Source: Astrocystis sublimbata (lineage: Eukaryota; Ascomycota; Sordariomycetes; Xylariales; Xylariaceae). From it: DNA of 64,000 nt. The notes below the pieces were generated by a model. That model saw nothing but the letters and a program-made list of their open reading frames with translations, did no database searches and was not told where the DNA came from. Location of the stretch: positions 112,543 to 176,542 of the forward strand of contig JAJNNY010000070.1 in NCBI GenBank assembly GCA_022453515.1. The letters are read 5' to 3'. The position numbers and the translations under genes are program-made. Every line of letters begins with the position of its first letter. The first letter of the stretch is position 1. Below, in pieces: positions 13,201 to 26,600 of the stretch.

Positions 13201-13766
13201 ACGAATTTCGTCAGGCTTTTCCGAGCCTATATCAACAGGCCCAAAATGGGCAACCTGACGATAACTGGTCCGTCAAAGCACCCATGGTAGCACACCTCGA
13301 GCGGGGTATGGCGAAGATGCAGCAAGAAGCTGCGTCGATTGAAAGGACCCACGATACCAATATCGCCAATACTTATGGACGCGGCGGAGATAACAGCAGC
13401 GTCAATAAGATGCGTGAGGTCGACAATCCATGGGAATCTTCTGCGAGTGGCCCACCACAATACACGCGATACCCTGTAGATACCAATGACACTCGGACCA
13501 AGGGCTATATGCGGAAGGAAGCGGATGAAAGCTACGATAATGATTACGCTCAGCAACACACAGGGCCTGCCTTGCCTAGATCACATTCGTCGGCGACGTT
13601 AAGAGGCACGTCTCCTGATGAGCTTCCGGTTCCGGCTCCAGATTTGACACCTACGACTTCTAGCACCGGCTCGGCGCCCCAAGAACGAAGAAGCCGTTCG
13701 TCTTCTGGCAATCTATTTGTACGCATGATCCGGAGTGGAAAGCCGGATGCACCGCCGTCTCGATAA
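10258..13766 (+). CDS. Caspase-like (C14) protein with homeodomain-like and rhodanese-like segments
   Basis: Seven exons in phase: 10258-10344, 10410-10517, 10585-10838, 10949-11032, 11107-12355, 12409-12960, 13065-13766, giving 1011 residues. Residues about 60-260 match the fungal caspase-like family: ALED, RYKNVHALLLHWDSDDL, the catalytic-His block VVYAGHG (His155) and ILLDCCAGAAS (Cys201/202). Residues about 553-610 resemble a homeodomain (LEEYF, ASSLGL, then RWFRLRR), but the usual recognition-helix Asn is Leu. Residues about 630-765 resemble the rhodanese/CH2 fold of MAP-kinase phosphatases (VIDLRASQDYQRSHIHGAINF), with FYDK where an active rhodanese has its Cys loop, so it is probably non-catalytic. 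The tail is disordered and ends in a Ser/Arg stretch. The exon 5-6 join runs through the homeodomain-like helix, which argues for one gene rather than two. The substrate is unknown; a regulatory or cell-death role is inference. Confidence 0.8.
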
Positions 13767-14516
13767 GGCTGGGTAGTATTGGACCTCGCCCCCCTGTCTG
13801 GATCACTTGGAGTGTTGGAGATCAGTAATTTCCCGATGACAACAGGTCAAGACCTTCAATTATACATCCGTCTGGTTCGTTCCTCGTATATCATTTCTTG
13901 CCCGATGTTGTAATCATCTAATACAATGTCGGTGGACATCGACATCAAGTGAAGGGACACCTAGATTACATGATGTTCACTTGTTAAGGCGACGAGACAT
14001 TTTGGACCTCCGCATATTAGGTTGGCAAAGTCAAGGAGTGGACAGGCATGGCCAAGTTTACAATGTAGTCTTGCAGAAACCTTCGCAATCATTCTCATTG
14101 ACACGAGCGCCGGAGCCCAGTGACCTGGCGTTACTTCTACTTGTGCGCTAGGTGGCAAACATCCAGGGAGGGATTCCATCAATTTTCATGCAACTAAGCC
14201 TCGGTGTGTTACAGTATTGTGGGCAGATATCGGGAGATAAAATTGGATGTTTGGATATACCCTATGTCCGATGACACGTTGGCGCATTTGTCCATCGCCA
14301 TAGGGTGCCTCTTCCTCCCGTACTTGCTATTATATACGCGTCATTCCAGTTCGCAAATAATCGAGTCGGTATCTATAACTCTTTATTGTCTGGAAGCGTG
14401 AACTGGGCTGGGATCCGTTCGCCTTCCGGTTCGCTGTTGGCCCCTTGCCCGGCTATGTCACTGGCACATATTCCCGTAAGGTCCCAGTTGCGCGTACCAC
14501 CTATTGGTGTCGTTGC
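13767..14516. other. Convergent intergenic region
   Basis: About 750 bp between the 3' ends of the caspase-like gene and the minus-strand Zn2Cys6 gene. Short frames at 13961-14182 and 14204-14401 are not convincing. It is probably 3' untranslated sequence of both transcripts. Confidence 0.5.
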
Positions 14517-17500
14517 CTACGACACTTTGTAGCCCGCCGAATGATATAATTCTGCGCTGCTCTTTCCCATAGGCCCTGAAGCAACTGTGACGCCAATGGG
14601 GTTTGGGCCATGGTGCAGGATATCCTGGCTAGGCTTCAAGGGCTTTGTGTTTTGATTCCTGCTGTGTCGTCCAGGGGATGGAGAGGGTTCGGAGCGGATA
14701 GGAACATTATGTAACATGGTCCGCTGTCTTTTGTGAGTACGATCCCTGATTTCATTATCGTTACTGTTGCCGACGCCGAATTGCTCCGGGTTTGTGATTG
14801 GCTGAGGCCACGATGTAGATGATAGAGACACAGTATGTGGCACAATCTTGTCGACGAGACCTGGTATTGGAGGCTGCGCTTCTGAGTGCCGTGAAAATCT
14901 AGTCCTCGCGAGAAGAGGGACATTGTGTGTCACACCATGCTGTAGATTCTGGCTCAGTCTCGTGACCCTCGGCAGCCGCACTATATCCTGAACGCCGTTC
15001 AATTCGATGTCGAGTAGAGCTTGGCGTAGGAATGAGCGGGTGAGGGAATGTGTGCGGCCAATAGCCTCCATGGCCGCAAGTATGAAATCGAGGTTATCGA
15101 CATTCGTTGGCGTATGGTTGTCTTTGCAAAAATACATGTAGACGCTGGCAGTGCAGAACAAGGAGACTGCGGCCAGAGGGGTTTTCTAACATGGGAAATG
15201 TCAATAACCTGTTGCGAGCAATCAGGCAGCTGATGAAGCACTTACCGGGTTTGCACTCACGTGGCTCGTAAGTTCTGTTAGAGAAAAAGAGTTAAAATCT
15301 GCCGGACCGGTGAATCAACGACTTGAATATACGAACTCATGATGTTAACAATTTCTTGTGCAGCGGCGCTGAGGCGATCGTGACTAATTCTCTTTATGGA
15401 ATCAGGTAGGCTGTAGGTATCAATTCTTTCCAAGGCTGCGTGGTGCAAGCAGATTATCGACGCGTGGAGATTCAAGTTCGTATTAATAGCCGTTAGATCG
15501 CGATAGTTTTCGGGAAGCCTGAACGAGTCTGGCAAGAACATGAATGCGCTCGAGAGTGTATTATCAATATCGCGGTGGCGCTTCCAGTAGTCGCCGTACT
15601 CGTAGTCTTCGGGATTGTCGTTCTGTTTCGGTCGATGGGCATGTTTCAGTATTAGGTTGAAGAGATGACAAACTACTATGCTCCCAGAAAATGACGAATA
15701 GGAGTGGCCTCCCTTGAAGACATCATGGATGGAGCATGTGTTCATCGGCTCTCCGCTTTGGAACGCAGCTTCATTCTATGCGCAAGAGGTTAGTGTTCAG
15801 GTATGAGGGGCCTCAAATCATCGCTACGGTCTGTTGCAAAGTGAACCCAAAGAATTTTCGTTTTCCCGCTGCCACTTACTGCGGGAAGATGAGTTGTAAC
15901 CTATTCTGATCAGTCGGTGCATAACAAAATCGGCCTTTAACATCTTACATCATTTACATCTATCAAGTGTGGCCACCCTGTCGAGATAGAGCAATGAGAA
16001 TCGATGCAAAAAATTCCCCAAAAGACACGACGTCGCTCTTCTAGTTCGGCCCAGTCCCGAGGGGGAGCAAGTGTGGGACTTGATTCATCCTTGAGCCTTC
16101 GGAGTCAGTAAATGCCCCTTCGAGCAAATAAACACTTCTTGATTTATGAGTTCGCAGGTATCTCAAAAGCACGCATGTCCGTTATGGTGTTTGATGCCGG
16201 AGAAACTGGCCAAAAAGGGGGCAAATGACTCAAGTTTGATACTTACAGGAGGGGAATCTAGATGGTGGAGCCCCATCATGGCAACAAGACGTACAGCTCG
16301 AGCGCAGCTCATTGCTGCGCGGGTGAACATCACTACGGGAAGTGCAATCCTGTGTCAGTCGCAAACTCTGTTCAAGATGTTCGGAGTTGGCTTCAAAGGT
16401 TCAAATACACCCCTCGGAAGGTGGCCAATGCCGACAGAGGGAGACAAACGTTTTGAAGGTGCCACTTACTTGACCTAGCTTCGTCTGTAGCAAGGATGCA
16501 CCAGGTTTGTGCATGCGCGACAGTGATGAAATGTTCACCGTGGCCCTTTTGCAGTCAGCAATGACTGTCTAGTTATTCAAATGGATGGCATGGGCAGCTG
16601 TCATATATACCTTCATCTCATCTATATCAGCATACTGTCGAGCGCGTCGGTAGAAAACTTAGATACCGCCAGTCAGCAAATAGTCAAGCCGAGAGCTAAA
16701 GTGAAGTAGTCGAAGACGAGACGCTTTTCTAATGAGAGATATTATTGCGTCCAAGTCTACTCACTGTCATGGTATGCATGATACTTAGGGTCGTTATTTG
16801 AGGTGAGGGCCCATATTGCATACTGTAGGCACATTGGTGGTTTCATATGGGGAGGAGAGTAGAAAGCCTGGTAGTATCTGCCAGGATGAACAACAGGTGC
16901 AAATTGCTGTTGACGTCCAAAGAAGAGCCGATTGCTGTCTAGATTCAGCGATACTGGGAACAGATGTCTTGGTTCAGGCTACTCACAGCTCTTCCATCAA
17001 CTCGAAAGGGGGGGGCGCTTCATACACTCCCCCAAGACCTATCAGCTCGCCACTGATTGTACTGGGATCGAAGTCATCCGGGGGTTGTGCTGAGGTGCTT
17101 CCAGCGAACGCTGCCAAACCCGCACCACTAACATTGAATGAAGCGTCATCCACAAAGGCTTGGGGCGTGCCATAATCAATGCCCTGGAACAAGACATCTT
17201 CGGTTGTAGGGGTCTCGAATGCATCAAAATTGATAGCATCAGCAGCGAGCTCCTCAGTGCCAGCAGCAACACCAACATCGGAAACAGCAGAGCTCCCTTC
17301 TACAGCTCGCCTCAAGAGGCCTTCAACTTGCGCTGCGATGTGTTCAGCTTCGATCCTGGGAGCCAGCTCTAAGTACCATGGGCAGTTTACCTAAGCGTTC
17401 CTCGAGCTCTTTTACATTTCTGCGCTTGAAGGCCGGCTTCCTTCGCGACTCTGGATAGACACAGGCACCACTCAACTTGGCACAGCGTGTGCAAACGGGC

Positions 17501-17660
17501 TTCACTCGGTCACACCGGAGCTTCCGGCTCCTACACGTAACGCAAGACTGTAAGTATGGGTTAGAACCCCGGTCTATTGGCTTGAATATCTAGGTAACAG
17601 TAGGATTACCAACGATTCTCCGGTCGGCCCGCTCCCTGCGGCCGCGGCATCTTCAGACAT
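14517..17660 (-). CDS. Zn2Cys6 transcription factor with fungal MHR domain (12 exons)
   Basis: Exons on the minus strand: 17660-17610, 17547-17391, 17326-16987, 16934-16765, 16657-16611, 16545-16470, 16332-16247, 16089-15949, 15900-15880, 15775-15337, 15274-15246, 15185-14517; 741 residues. The DNA-binding cluster is at residues 19-46 with spacing CX2CX6CX6CX2CX6C, followed by a basic linker and KELEERLVEGLL, a short coiled coil. The middle homology region is clear: AHAQTWCILAT, SCARAVRLVAMMGLHHLD, ELEERRRVFWGIFCIDS, HRDIDNTLSSAFMFLP, NLNLHASIICLHHAALE. Nuclear regulator by family; targets unknown. One exon is only 21 nt and another 29 nt; both are needed to keep frame and conserved sequence. 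An in-frame ATG at 17870 would add 70 residues, but the chosen start matches the usual short N-terminus. Confidence 0.9.
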
Positions 17661-20600
17661 AATCACCCGAGTATGTGACTGGGGGAAAGAGACTAACAAT
17701 AGACTTGACGGCTCTGGTCTCTTCGTAGCAATTTGGATAGGGTCTGGTACTGCTGTAGGGGGTGTATTCACGGCCGGCCTTGTGTGGTTTGTCTTGGCCG
17801 CCTCTGTTTGTTTAGGTAATGGATGAGGCCTTACAGTAGGGGCTAGAAGAATACATTCATTTAGCCACAACGGGGCATTGTGGCTCCGTTCACCGATCCC
17901 TAATATGGTTATTAAAAGGCGCCAAGAGGATACGTGATGTTTTTTGTCCCCAAGGACGTAAGGTGTATATTTGTTAGTGGTTATGCCCCAGCCATCAATA
18001 CCTACTTACTTACTATTAGTAGGTAGTATGGACAGCAGTCAGTTAGTTCGCAACGGATCTCGAGGTCCAACCAAGTAAGAGTCAATGGCTTTAGGAAACT
18101 CGGAGTTGAGCTTGGAAGCATGCCTACCTCCAAATCCACGCACGCATAAATACTACTTCGATAGGTAGTACATCGCGCGATGCGCAGCACTTACTTCATA
18201 CTCCTCCCAATTAATTACTCGTTCTGGCAGGTGACTCTGATTCTGCACCTCAGCAGCAACGCCGACACGACCACCGTGTACTCGTACCCCTGTCTTCGTG
18301 AGTTGACTGCTCCCAACGGACAACGTCTGAACTTCGGCCGTGCAGGCAGGACACTGTGAAATTCACTCGCTCATCCCACGCCTGCCGCATACGCATGCAT
18401 AGCCTGCAGGTGAGCCAACTCGCCAAGTTGTCAAGTGCGCACTACTGCAGTCTCTGTTATGTCAAAACACCTGGCGATGCAGTCTAGTGTCTCATTACAG
18501 GAGGGTTGGTGGGTTACCGGTGTTGACCGGGGATTGACCCTGCTCAGCCGGCAACAGATCGTCGGTACTCGTACTCTGGTCGGTACTTGACCAGAATACC
18601 TGTACTATCGACAGACAAGCTGCCGAGCCCACGTTCGGCCCACGCAGGCCGCCTGTCGCGGTAGCATTGATCCACTCCCGCAGTTCCGCAGACGCCCACT
18701 CCGACCCAGGTCCAGGGCCGTTCTAGATTTAAGGCTAATTTAGTGTTCGTGTTTGTATAGCGTACTTACATAGCAGAAGCCGTCGGCCGTTGACAGCTCG
18801 ACAAGTCAGTTGGTTAGTTTAGCTGATCTTGACAATTACCAAAGTACTACTGCAGGAGTGGCTCGAGTGGTCTGTCTCGGTATGTCGCTAGTCAAACATG
18901 TCGAGCAACGATACGACACTGCGATGAGCTATTTGATGTGCAAAGGACAGTACCGTGCGTGCCAACATGTCGTCAGCAAAAGGGCCAAGACGGCCTCTCT
19001 CGAGTCTCTGTCTCTCGATCGTCCTCGGTCTGCTGGCGAGCTAGCTACTGTACGTGGAGGCCCTGCCGAATAACCCGGTTTTTTTTGAATCCTGGCAGTC
19101 GTTCATGTCATGTCATCCATCCTTCCTTCATGATCATTCCCTTTCTCGACGACCCGCTTCACTAGTCCTATCCTCCATGTACTCGTACACGTCACGTTAG
19201 TACGTCTAAGTATCCGTCTCCTTTCGCGCCATCTTTCGTGATTCATTCCATCTATTTCACAGCCGATTCTACATTAAGGATGCCAACTTATGCCGAAGCC
19301 AAGTCCGCGCAAGAAGTGGCGCTTTACCACTAGTGGCCGTTACATGGCGTCCGACTCAGCCGCTCTAGCTGTTGAGCAATCCCACCATAAAATCGCCCGT
19401 TGAAGAAAAGGGAGGATGTGCTTATTGCACAACCTAATCTCGTGTGACGGCTTGCACGCGCGCACGGGATGTATTGGTAGATAGCTGCATCGTCTTGGAA
19501 CCCGGATTGTTGTTACTCCAGACTGGTAAACTATACTCTATCACGTTGTGTCAGAATTGACAAACCCATCTTCTTAGTAACGTCAAGCCGGAGAAGAGCT
19601 TAGGCTACCTACCTAGTTGGTAAGAGAAAAAAAATCGACTGTACCCGCATACGCGTCCGTAGTGCGTACGGGGTAGCTAGCCACTCAAAACTTGTTCGTT
19701 ACTAAGGTTTTACTTTACGTAGGTACTACCTATTCATATAAGTCTATCATTTGAGTCGTCCTGTTGAACCGTTTGCTGGCCGAACTCTGCCGGGAACGGT
19801 ACCAGTGGGGTTCAATGAGTCGCGATATCAGCATTGGAGTAACGTGGTACTACTCGTACAAGTGAGCTAAGCCGAACAAGAGGGGTTTTCCTACTTGTGA
19901 GTTCGCCAACATGTTGTCAAGAATCGGCGAGGACCGAGTGCGTTGGCAGTCTTCGATCCCTTATGCCCGAAATCGCTCGGTTTGTCATCAGTTCGGTAGT
20001 GAAAGACTTGACATACGGACTGTACTAACGACGATGGCAGCTGAGTTATGTCCACTGCTGTAGTAGTCGCATGCGGATGGACTACTTACTGCCTGTTGGC
20101 TACTTTCAGGGCAAAGCCGGCGAGAGAACAGTGCATGTTATGTGACTGCTCTGTATACTGCGTATTTTGCTCCGGTTCTCGATCTACCCGCTACTGACTT
20201 ATGGGCATTAGTCTCGTCATGGCATAAGCCGCCGCAACTCGGATTCGGCTACGCACATAGTAGCGCATACCTGATCGTGGACTTTCCAGCTTCTCACTGG
20301 ACTTCATAGCGCACATCGAAGGAACAACACCAACGGTATCCTCACAACTGCTGCTTGTAGCTGTCCCTGATAGGCAGGTTGGTAGGCTAGACGAACAATC
20401 CGATGTCGATCAGTCTGTAACCCTTTGTTCCGCTCTTACACGTACAAGCGGGTAAACCCCCAGCTCACCTCCAAGGATCCAGGCTTCACGATCTAATCTA
20501 ATGCTGCCAACTGGAGAACTACCAACCGCATTGTTTTGACATCGGATAAAGCTAGGCAAGTTTTCTGGCAGACCTTGTATCGATGCCAACACCCTGCAAG

Positions 20601-22283
20601 CTAATACCGCTACGGCAGCGAGACCTTCTCATACGGCGTCTTACCTACGCCGTTGCACTCATCACGTACCTGCTATGTAATGTCCTGATGTACTGCTACC
20701 ACTCGGAATGCCTGGGCCGATCGCTACTTAGTTTCAAGGTGTTATCTCCAAAACAAAGCCGTAAGGCTAGACCATCCTGGTGCTGAGGTGATGCTAGGCA
20801 GTTTCTAGACTTTTCCTTTGTCTCCGGAGATCTAGGTGCCTGGGTGCGGGAGTAGTGCGGAACATGGGGTTGCGCCAACCTTTCTGGGGAACTACAACAG
20901 TAGTAGTTCTCAGCTAGTCCGCTCCCTAAGGCTACTCCAGGGTAGTTGAATGTGCTCCCGTATTTCCAATATATGAAAATCGTCGCGCTTCTGAGGAATG
21001 GGGCTAGGAGCAAAGTACTGATATACTAAAAAGTCGCCTTGGACCAATATCCTTCCTGAGCATTTGTACCAGAGTCACCCAGATGCCGCCAGCCTGGTGA
21101 CGGAGCCTCCTCAAGAGATATGAAGCTATGAAAGCCAGCATACACAATACTTTCTTGTTTCGGCGCCAGGGGATGCAGCTTCAATAGCGGATAGGGACAT
21201 GACGTTTCAAAACGTTATCAATTGCTGCTGAGCACGGGTCCGTGAGATCGGGACTTTAGGCCGGGCGATGGGACGGGTCAGAGCCGTCCATACTACCAGA
21301 GCTGAAACATGTGGCTTTTCGCAAACTATACTATACTAACTTCTTTCTCCAATTCCCAACCCGTCTCATTCCCCAATAAGGATAGGTCACATATTTCAAG
21401 TACAGAAAAGCCATTTTATGCCTGACAAGATTCTTGTATTAGATGGTATCCCTGTCCCTATTAGCTGCTCCTTAGGTGTGCCAACAATCATCTGGAGCAT
21501 TCCTTGGGAGAGTCTACGACCACAGACGTGTAATGTGACGTGTAAATGATTGGTGATCTGTATGCTGTACTGTACCTAGGTACTTACTTACCTACCTGGA
21601 TAGATGTTTGGAAACAACCAACCCTTAATGAATACCAATGCGCCAAGCTAGACCAGGGGCTTGTCCATTCACTCGCTAATCTGTGCACCGTTTACAATGC
21701 CTCATCCGACCGGCCCTGTCAGATGCAGGGCGGGGAATTAGTGGTAAACAACAAGCCGCCGTTTGAGAGCTCTCATATCTCATTATTGCCAAGCATTCAT
21801 GATTGCGCTACCTAACGCCACGCAACATCTACATTATGTGCTTGGAATGGTGACCAGAAATCCAACGCGTTCAGTTCTCCTTGATGTCAGCATGCACTGT
21901 GCAGTATGCTATTACACCTCCAACAAAGTGAATAGATCGTAGCTGTAGGATTACTATGTTTTGATCAATAGGACATTTTGATTCACACAACGCTGTCCCT
22001 TGCATTTGCTTCATTTGAGATCAATATGCCTCATGTGCTGTCTTTCTGCTATAGACACACCATAGACAACCGTACCCATTGCAATCCCTAGGCAAAAGCT
22101 TCATCACCAAATAACCGTCTTTGCCCCGCAAAGAACTATGGTGGTTTTGCTCAATACCGATACAGTTAACCAACAGATAGCATGTAGCAGCAGTAAAAGC
22201 AGGCATATCGTCGTCGTCATCGTCATAGATCCATATTCCCAGAATTTAAATGAACCAACCATACAGTTCCGACCTCGAAACTA
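17661..22283. other. 4.6 kb gene-poor stretch
   Basis: No gene is supported. Open frames are at most 105 codons and show no family resemblance or splice logic. Motifs of the GGTACCTA/CCTACCTA type occur near 18000-18030, 19605, 19720-19735 and 21571-21597. A tRNA-like D-arm on the minus strand is noted separately near 19362-19377. The sequence may hold regulatory DNA for the divergent and flanking regulators, decayed genes, or non-coding transcripts that cannot be seen by reading. Confidence 0.5.
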
Positions 22284-23633
22284 TCATGTGCTATATTTTC
22301 GCTTGGTCCCGTGCTCTTTTAGCGTGATCGGGCTGTCGTAATCATCCGGCTCATTGCACAGCAAAGCCAGGATATCGAGCGATCCACGACGTATAACTTT
22401 GTTCTCGGCCTCCAGGTCTTTTAGCATGCTGGGCAATTTCCGTCTTCGGGCGTTGATGAACCAGTTAGATATTTGATCTGCAATTCGAGGGCCCGAGGTT
22501 AGCAAAGAGAAATTGACACGTTACGGGCTAACCTACTCATCTGCAGCCCAGTCTGCTTCATGAGGATCTGCTTTTCCTCCTCGGTCGGATACGGTTTCTC
22601 CAAATGATCCATGAACCAAGTAAGAAGTATTTCGGTCACCTCTTTTGGCAAGTTACCGCGGCGTTTTCTTGGTTTGGTGTCCCCATTCGTCCCCATGCCA
22701 TAGTTGTCCGCGGGACTATATACCTGCAGGTAATGATGTCGATATGTCCCCGGGGAAAACACTGCGCTTTCGTGATGGGAAGATTCACCGGAGCGAGTCT
22801 GGGCTGTAGTCGGTTGGTGGCAACCATTGTGGAAGCCCTGTTGTGGCATCACGTATCCTTCAGTATCACTAGTGTGGCCACCGTGGTAAAGGGTAGGGCG
22901 CCTGTGTCTCTGTTCTATGTCGTCGTGATCAACATGGTGGTGCATCACAGGGAGCCTTTCGCGCACGTCTGATTCACGGCTGAACGTGGGAAGCCTACAA
23001 GATGCTGCGTTTGGCTCCGTTCGTTCGGGGTGGTAAGTTCGAGGCGATTTCGCGTGTAGAGTGCCCCCATGGCCATCGTAGGAGGGGCTCGAAGGGATCG
23101 AGTCTGTCCGCGGTTCGTAGATTTTCTCAAAAGACGGTGACTGCGACGAGGCGGTGTTTCTATAAGCGATTGGAAATGACGCCGACACCTGCTTGTCGAC
23201 TGCGTAGGGTCGTGGCACCTGCTGACTGAACTTCTGTGCTCGTTGGCTGATCCTTTTGGCATGTCCGATGTCATCGTCATAAGACACGCGTCTTCGCTTG
23301 TTCTGCGCAGAAAAGGATCCAGGAGATAAGGTGTATTCCGGCGGCGTCATGGGAGGTGCAAAACTCTGAGTGAGAGGAATCGTAAGTTGTGGTGGTGTTC
23401 TCGGCTGTCTGGTTTCTGATAAGGATATCGACGACGGAATTGAAAGAGGAAGATGAAGCTACCAGTACATTAGAACGAACCCACCATAAACTATGGGGTG
23501 GTTATACCTGGTGTATTGATGGCAAGGAAATGGTCTTCTTGTCGTTGCCCTGTTTAGCTGCGGGTACGGTATAGGATGATCTGGAATGGTCATATCCCGG
23601 AGGGCCAGGTGGTGTCATCACTGTCGCAACCAT
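22284..23633 (-). CDS. TALE-class homeobox transcription factor
   Basis: Exons 23633-23508, 23404-22537, 22477-22284, giving 395 residues. The homeodomain spans about residues 288-348, with the TALE hallmark KPYP between helices 1 and 2 and the recognition helix NWFINARRR at 336-344. This is the group that includes yeast Cup9/Tos8 and several fungal developmental regulators; direct orthology cannot be decided here. The N-terminal 280 residues are Pro/Ser/His-rich and probably disordered, containing the basic stretch QNKRRRVSYDDD, a possible nuclear signal. The last intron lies inside the homeodomain between GLQM and QISNWF, and its removal restores the diagnostic helix. For exon 2 the acceptor ending at 23405 keeps phase; nearer AG sites do not. 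Confidence 0.9.
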
Positions 23634-26600
23634 CTTGATGAATGCTCAGATTGTTTCTCTCTCTGTCCTTTCAAGCTGTATGTGATGCAGAACACCAAGC
23701 GAGAAAGCTCATCCAGCGGTCTGGTCTATCCATAAATCAGCAACGGCTCTCATGTTGATTCTTCGACCCGTTATCCGACCAGGAGAGAAAATCTTACATT
23801 GAAAGATTGTGTCAGAGGATGAAAGTAGGTATCTGAAAGGGCTGAAGTCCCTCGTCTTGATGGCTTCCAGTGGGCACCGTTGTGTAAACTCGAGGGTGAT
23901 GCTCGATAGCCTGGGCAGCAGAGCTTGGCTCTTGAATATTGCAACGAAGGTTTAATCTCTCCTGGGACTCAGGGTAAATGTTCCAACAAGATGGATTGTT
24001 GGTGAGCCGGGAGTTTTAGCGAAGGTAATGGCACCAAGTGCGTGTCGTCGTATTGTAAAAGACCGAATTAGGAGATCATCCCAAGAACGAAGAAGGTCGC
24101 AAGGCCAGCAGGTAAGTAGTCCACCGGCTCAAGGAGTTAAGTTGTACTCAATCAAATGGTGGCACAAATGTCCCTCCCTACACAGCAAAGCAAAGAACGA
24201 AGGGCGTGAATATCAAGCAGTGTAAGTCAAGGAGACGACAAGACTGGCTTTTCAAGGTTAAGTTTGACCACCACTGCTGCCGGGGAATATAATGTAGTCA
24301 ACTAAACCACAAGGGGAGTACGGATGACGACTCACAAACACCTCCAAGGTCTCCAGTGTAAATGTCGAGAAAAGTCAGTCGTGGGGTTAAAGCGTACTGT
24401 GCTAGATGGACGTTGTCGAACGAGACAGTCGCCTCTACATGTAGTCCCGACTACTCGTAGGTAGCACACCATGACTCTCAAATGTCTTTCGATAGCCCAG
24501 TGCATCTGTGTGGGCCTGGACTAACGAGCGGACCACATGGCTCGAGGTTCTGCTATCCCGGAGACCGCAAACTTGGTTTAGCACTGACTTGACCGTTCCG
24601 TTCTGGCTTTGCTTCTCCTGTCGCATACGACACACCAACTAGGGAGGTATTGGGTACATCCAGGCGGCCAGGGGACAGCGATATCGAGGCGCTTGACCAA
24701 CCTGACGAGCTAGGCAAGTGATTCTAGCTCACGTTTCCCAAAGAACCCTGCCCCCTGCCGGCAGGGTTCGTGGGCCCCGGTCCGCCGCGGTTGTCGTTTC
24801 TAGTGCCAGATGAAATTGCCCGATTGCATCAGGGGTCGCCCTGGCACAGATGCCATGCAGCTACCTCTGCACAGTATATCGCGATGCTAGACTGTGATGC
24901 ATATTGAGTACTATGTAGGTAGGTACCATTACATGTTGTGGATACTCTCGCACTTCAACTGAAGCTTCTTCTATCCACATGAACCAGGGCCTCGAGGGTA
25001 TATACTCCCCTCGCTCCCGTATTCACTGGAGCGTCGGTTGTGGTAAGTCATGTTAGAAACCTTGGCCCGATGTGGGAAAAGTACAGGTAGTCGTTCTCTG
25101 TTGAGGCAAAACGGAAGATATGTGGATGAGGTAATAACGGTATTAGTACAGTGGCGTTAATCTGGTGTTCATCTGTCTTTCAAAGTGTCTCAATGCCATT
25201 GTTTGAAAGCCGCCAGCCACCAGCTTGGGCAGCCTCCGTAGCTCGAATCGAGGCCTACAACTAACAGCTGCACACATCGCAACTTGCGGGCCCATTCATG
25301 GAAGGGAACTCCCAATGTAACGTTAATAGTTTCTTGGCAATGCCGATTGGCCCCCATACTGCAGGCTACCGACCCAGAGAATGTTTCCGTGCATCTACAT
25401 CGGCATGGAACAGCAGTATCAGTCAGCGAGAGGTTCAATAAAAGTGTCCAGATGCGCCCATGGCGATGGTTTTCTCAGGATAGTGCTTGAAATATTAGTC
25501 TGATCCCGTATGCCCGTACCCATCTTCTTTCAACCTACGCAGTCCAGGTAATCGTCACTGAGGTTTGGGATGAAGCTCATTGATATTACAACCATCCAGC
25601 TTAGGATAAATACCCTAATTAAGCATGAAGACGAACCAAGATTCTACTACTAAGAAGCTCTTCTTCTTCTTTCAAACTTTGCGCTTCCTTCAACGCAGTG
25701 CAAAGTTTCTCCCTCTAAACTGTAAGCTGAAAGCCGCCATGCAGCTGAGGGGGATAGGCACCGACGTTGATGCTCACCCGTGTTATGACTGAAATCTGGG
25801 CAAGGTTGACGCGGATGCAGTTCTCAACGGCCAGAAGGGCCCGCGAGGCAAGAGTGAATATTAAATAGGGTCTGGTAGGGCAATTGCAACGGACAAGCCA
25901 GCTCGCCAGTAAAGAATGGTTCGATCGCCACACGACAACCGTACAGCTCCTACTGCTACTCGAATTTTTCAAATCATTATTTACTAGAATGGTATAGTGT
26001 GTCATCACGCCATGGTATTCATTGAACGTCATCTACTTGTCTATACCGACATTGAGTAAGGTACTAAGGTGGCGATTAAGACAAGGCAGTTGCAACAACG
26101 GGTGTGGTTATACGACTAGTCATTCAGTTGCCACAATATAGATACAGATAAACGCCAGAGGAATGGAGCCAGCTCTGCACCTCCTCGGCCCCTTCCATGA
26201 CTAAACGACTAAACTCATTGCGCATGTTCCTGCAGAGCTGTTTCTGACACCTGAATCTTGACCTGAATTGAGCAGGACTGAAATTTCCAACTACGGAAAG
26301 TAGTTGACAGCAATGTGCTTCATTGGTCATAGTCCAGTCCCGGTCGCCTAGCACAGTCTCATCGTCACTGGTCACTGGTCAATAGCTGATTCATAGGAAC
26401 CTTTGCTGAGTACTTAAGTACGTAGTGAGCAGGGATGGAACGTTCCGAGACGCGGCCGTGCGGATGAGGACTGGCTCGACTGGTGAACTAGGAATACTGT
26501 AGAAACTAAGTACCTAGGTCTACTATGTACGTAGCTAGCAGGCCTTAGTTTAGCCCGGTTTGCTTATAATCCACAAACCGTTGAGATGGGCCCCTGGCAC

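Noticed and set aside
17574..17870. Longer N-terminus for the first Zn2Cys6 regulator beginning at 17870.
   Set aside because: The extra 70 residues are low-complexity and not expected in the family. The ATG at 17660 gives the usual short lead-in to the zinc cluster, although the longer form cannot be excluded.
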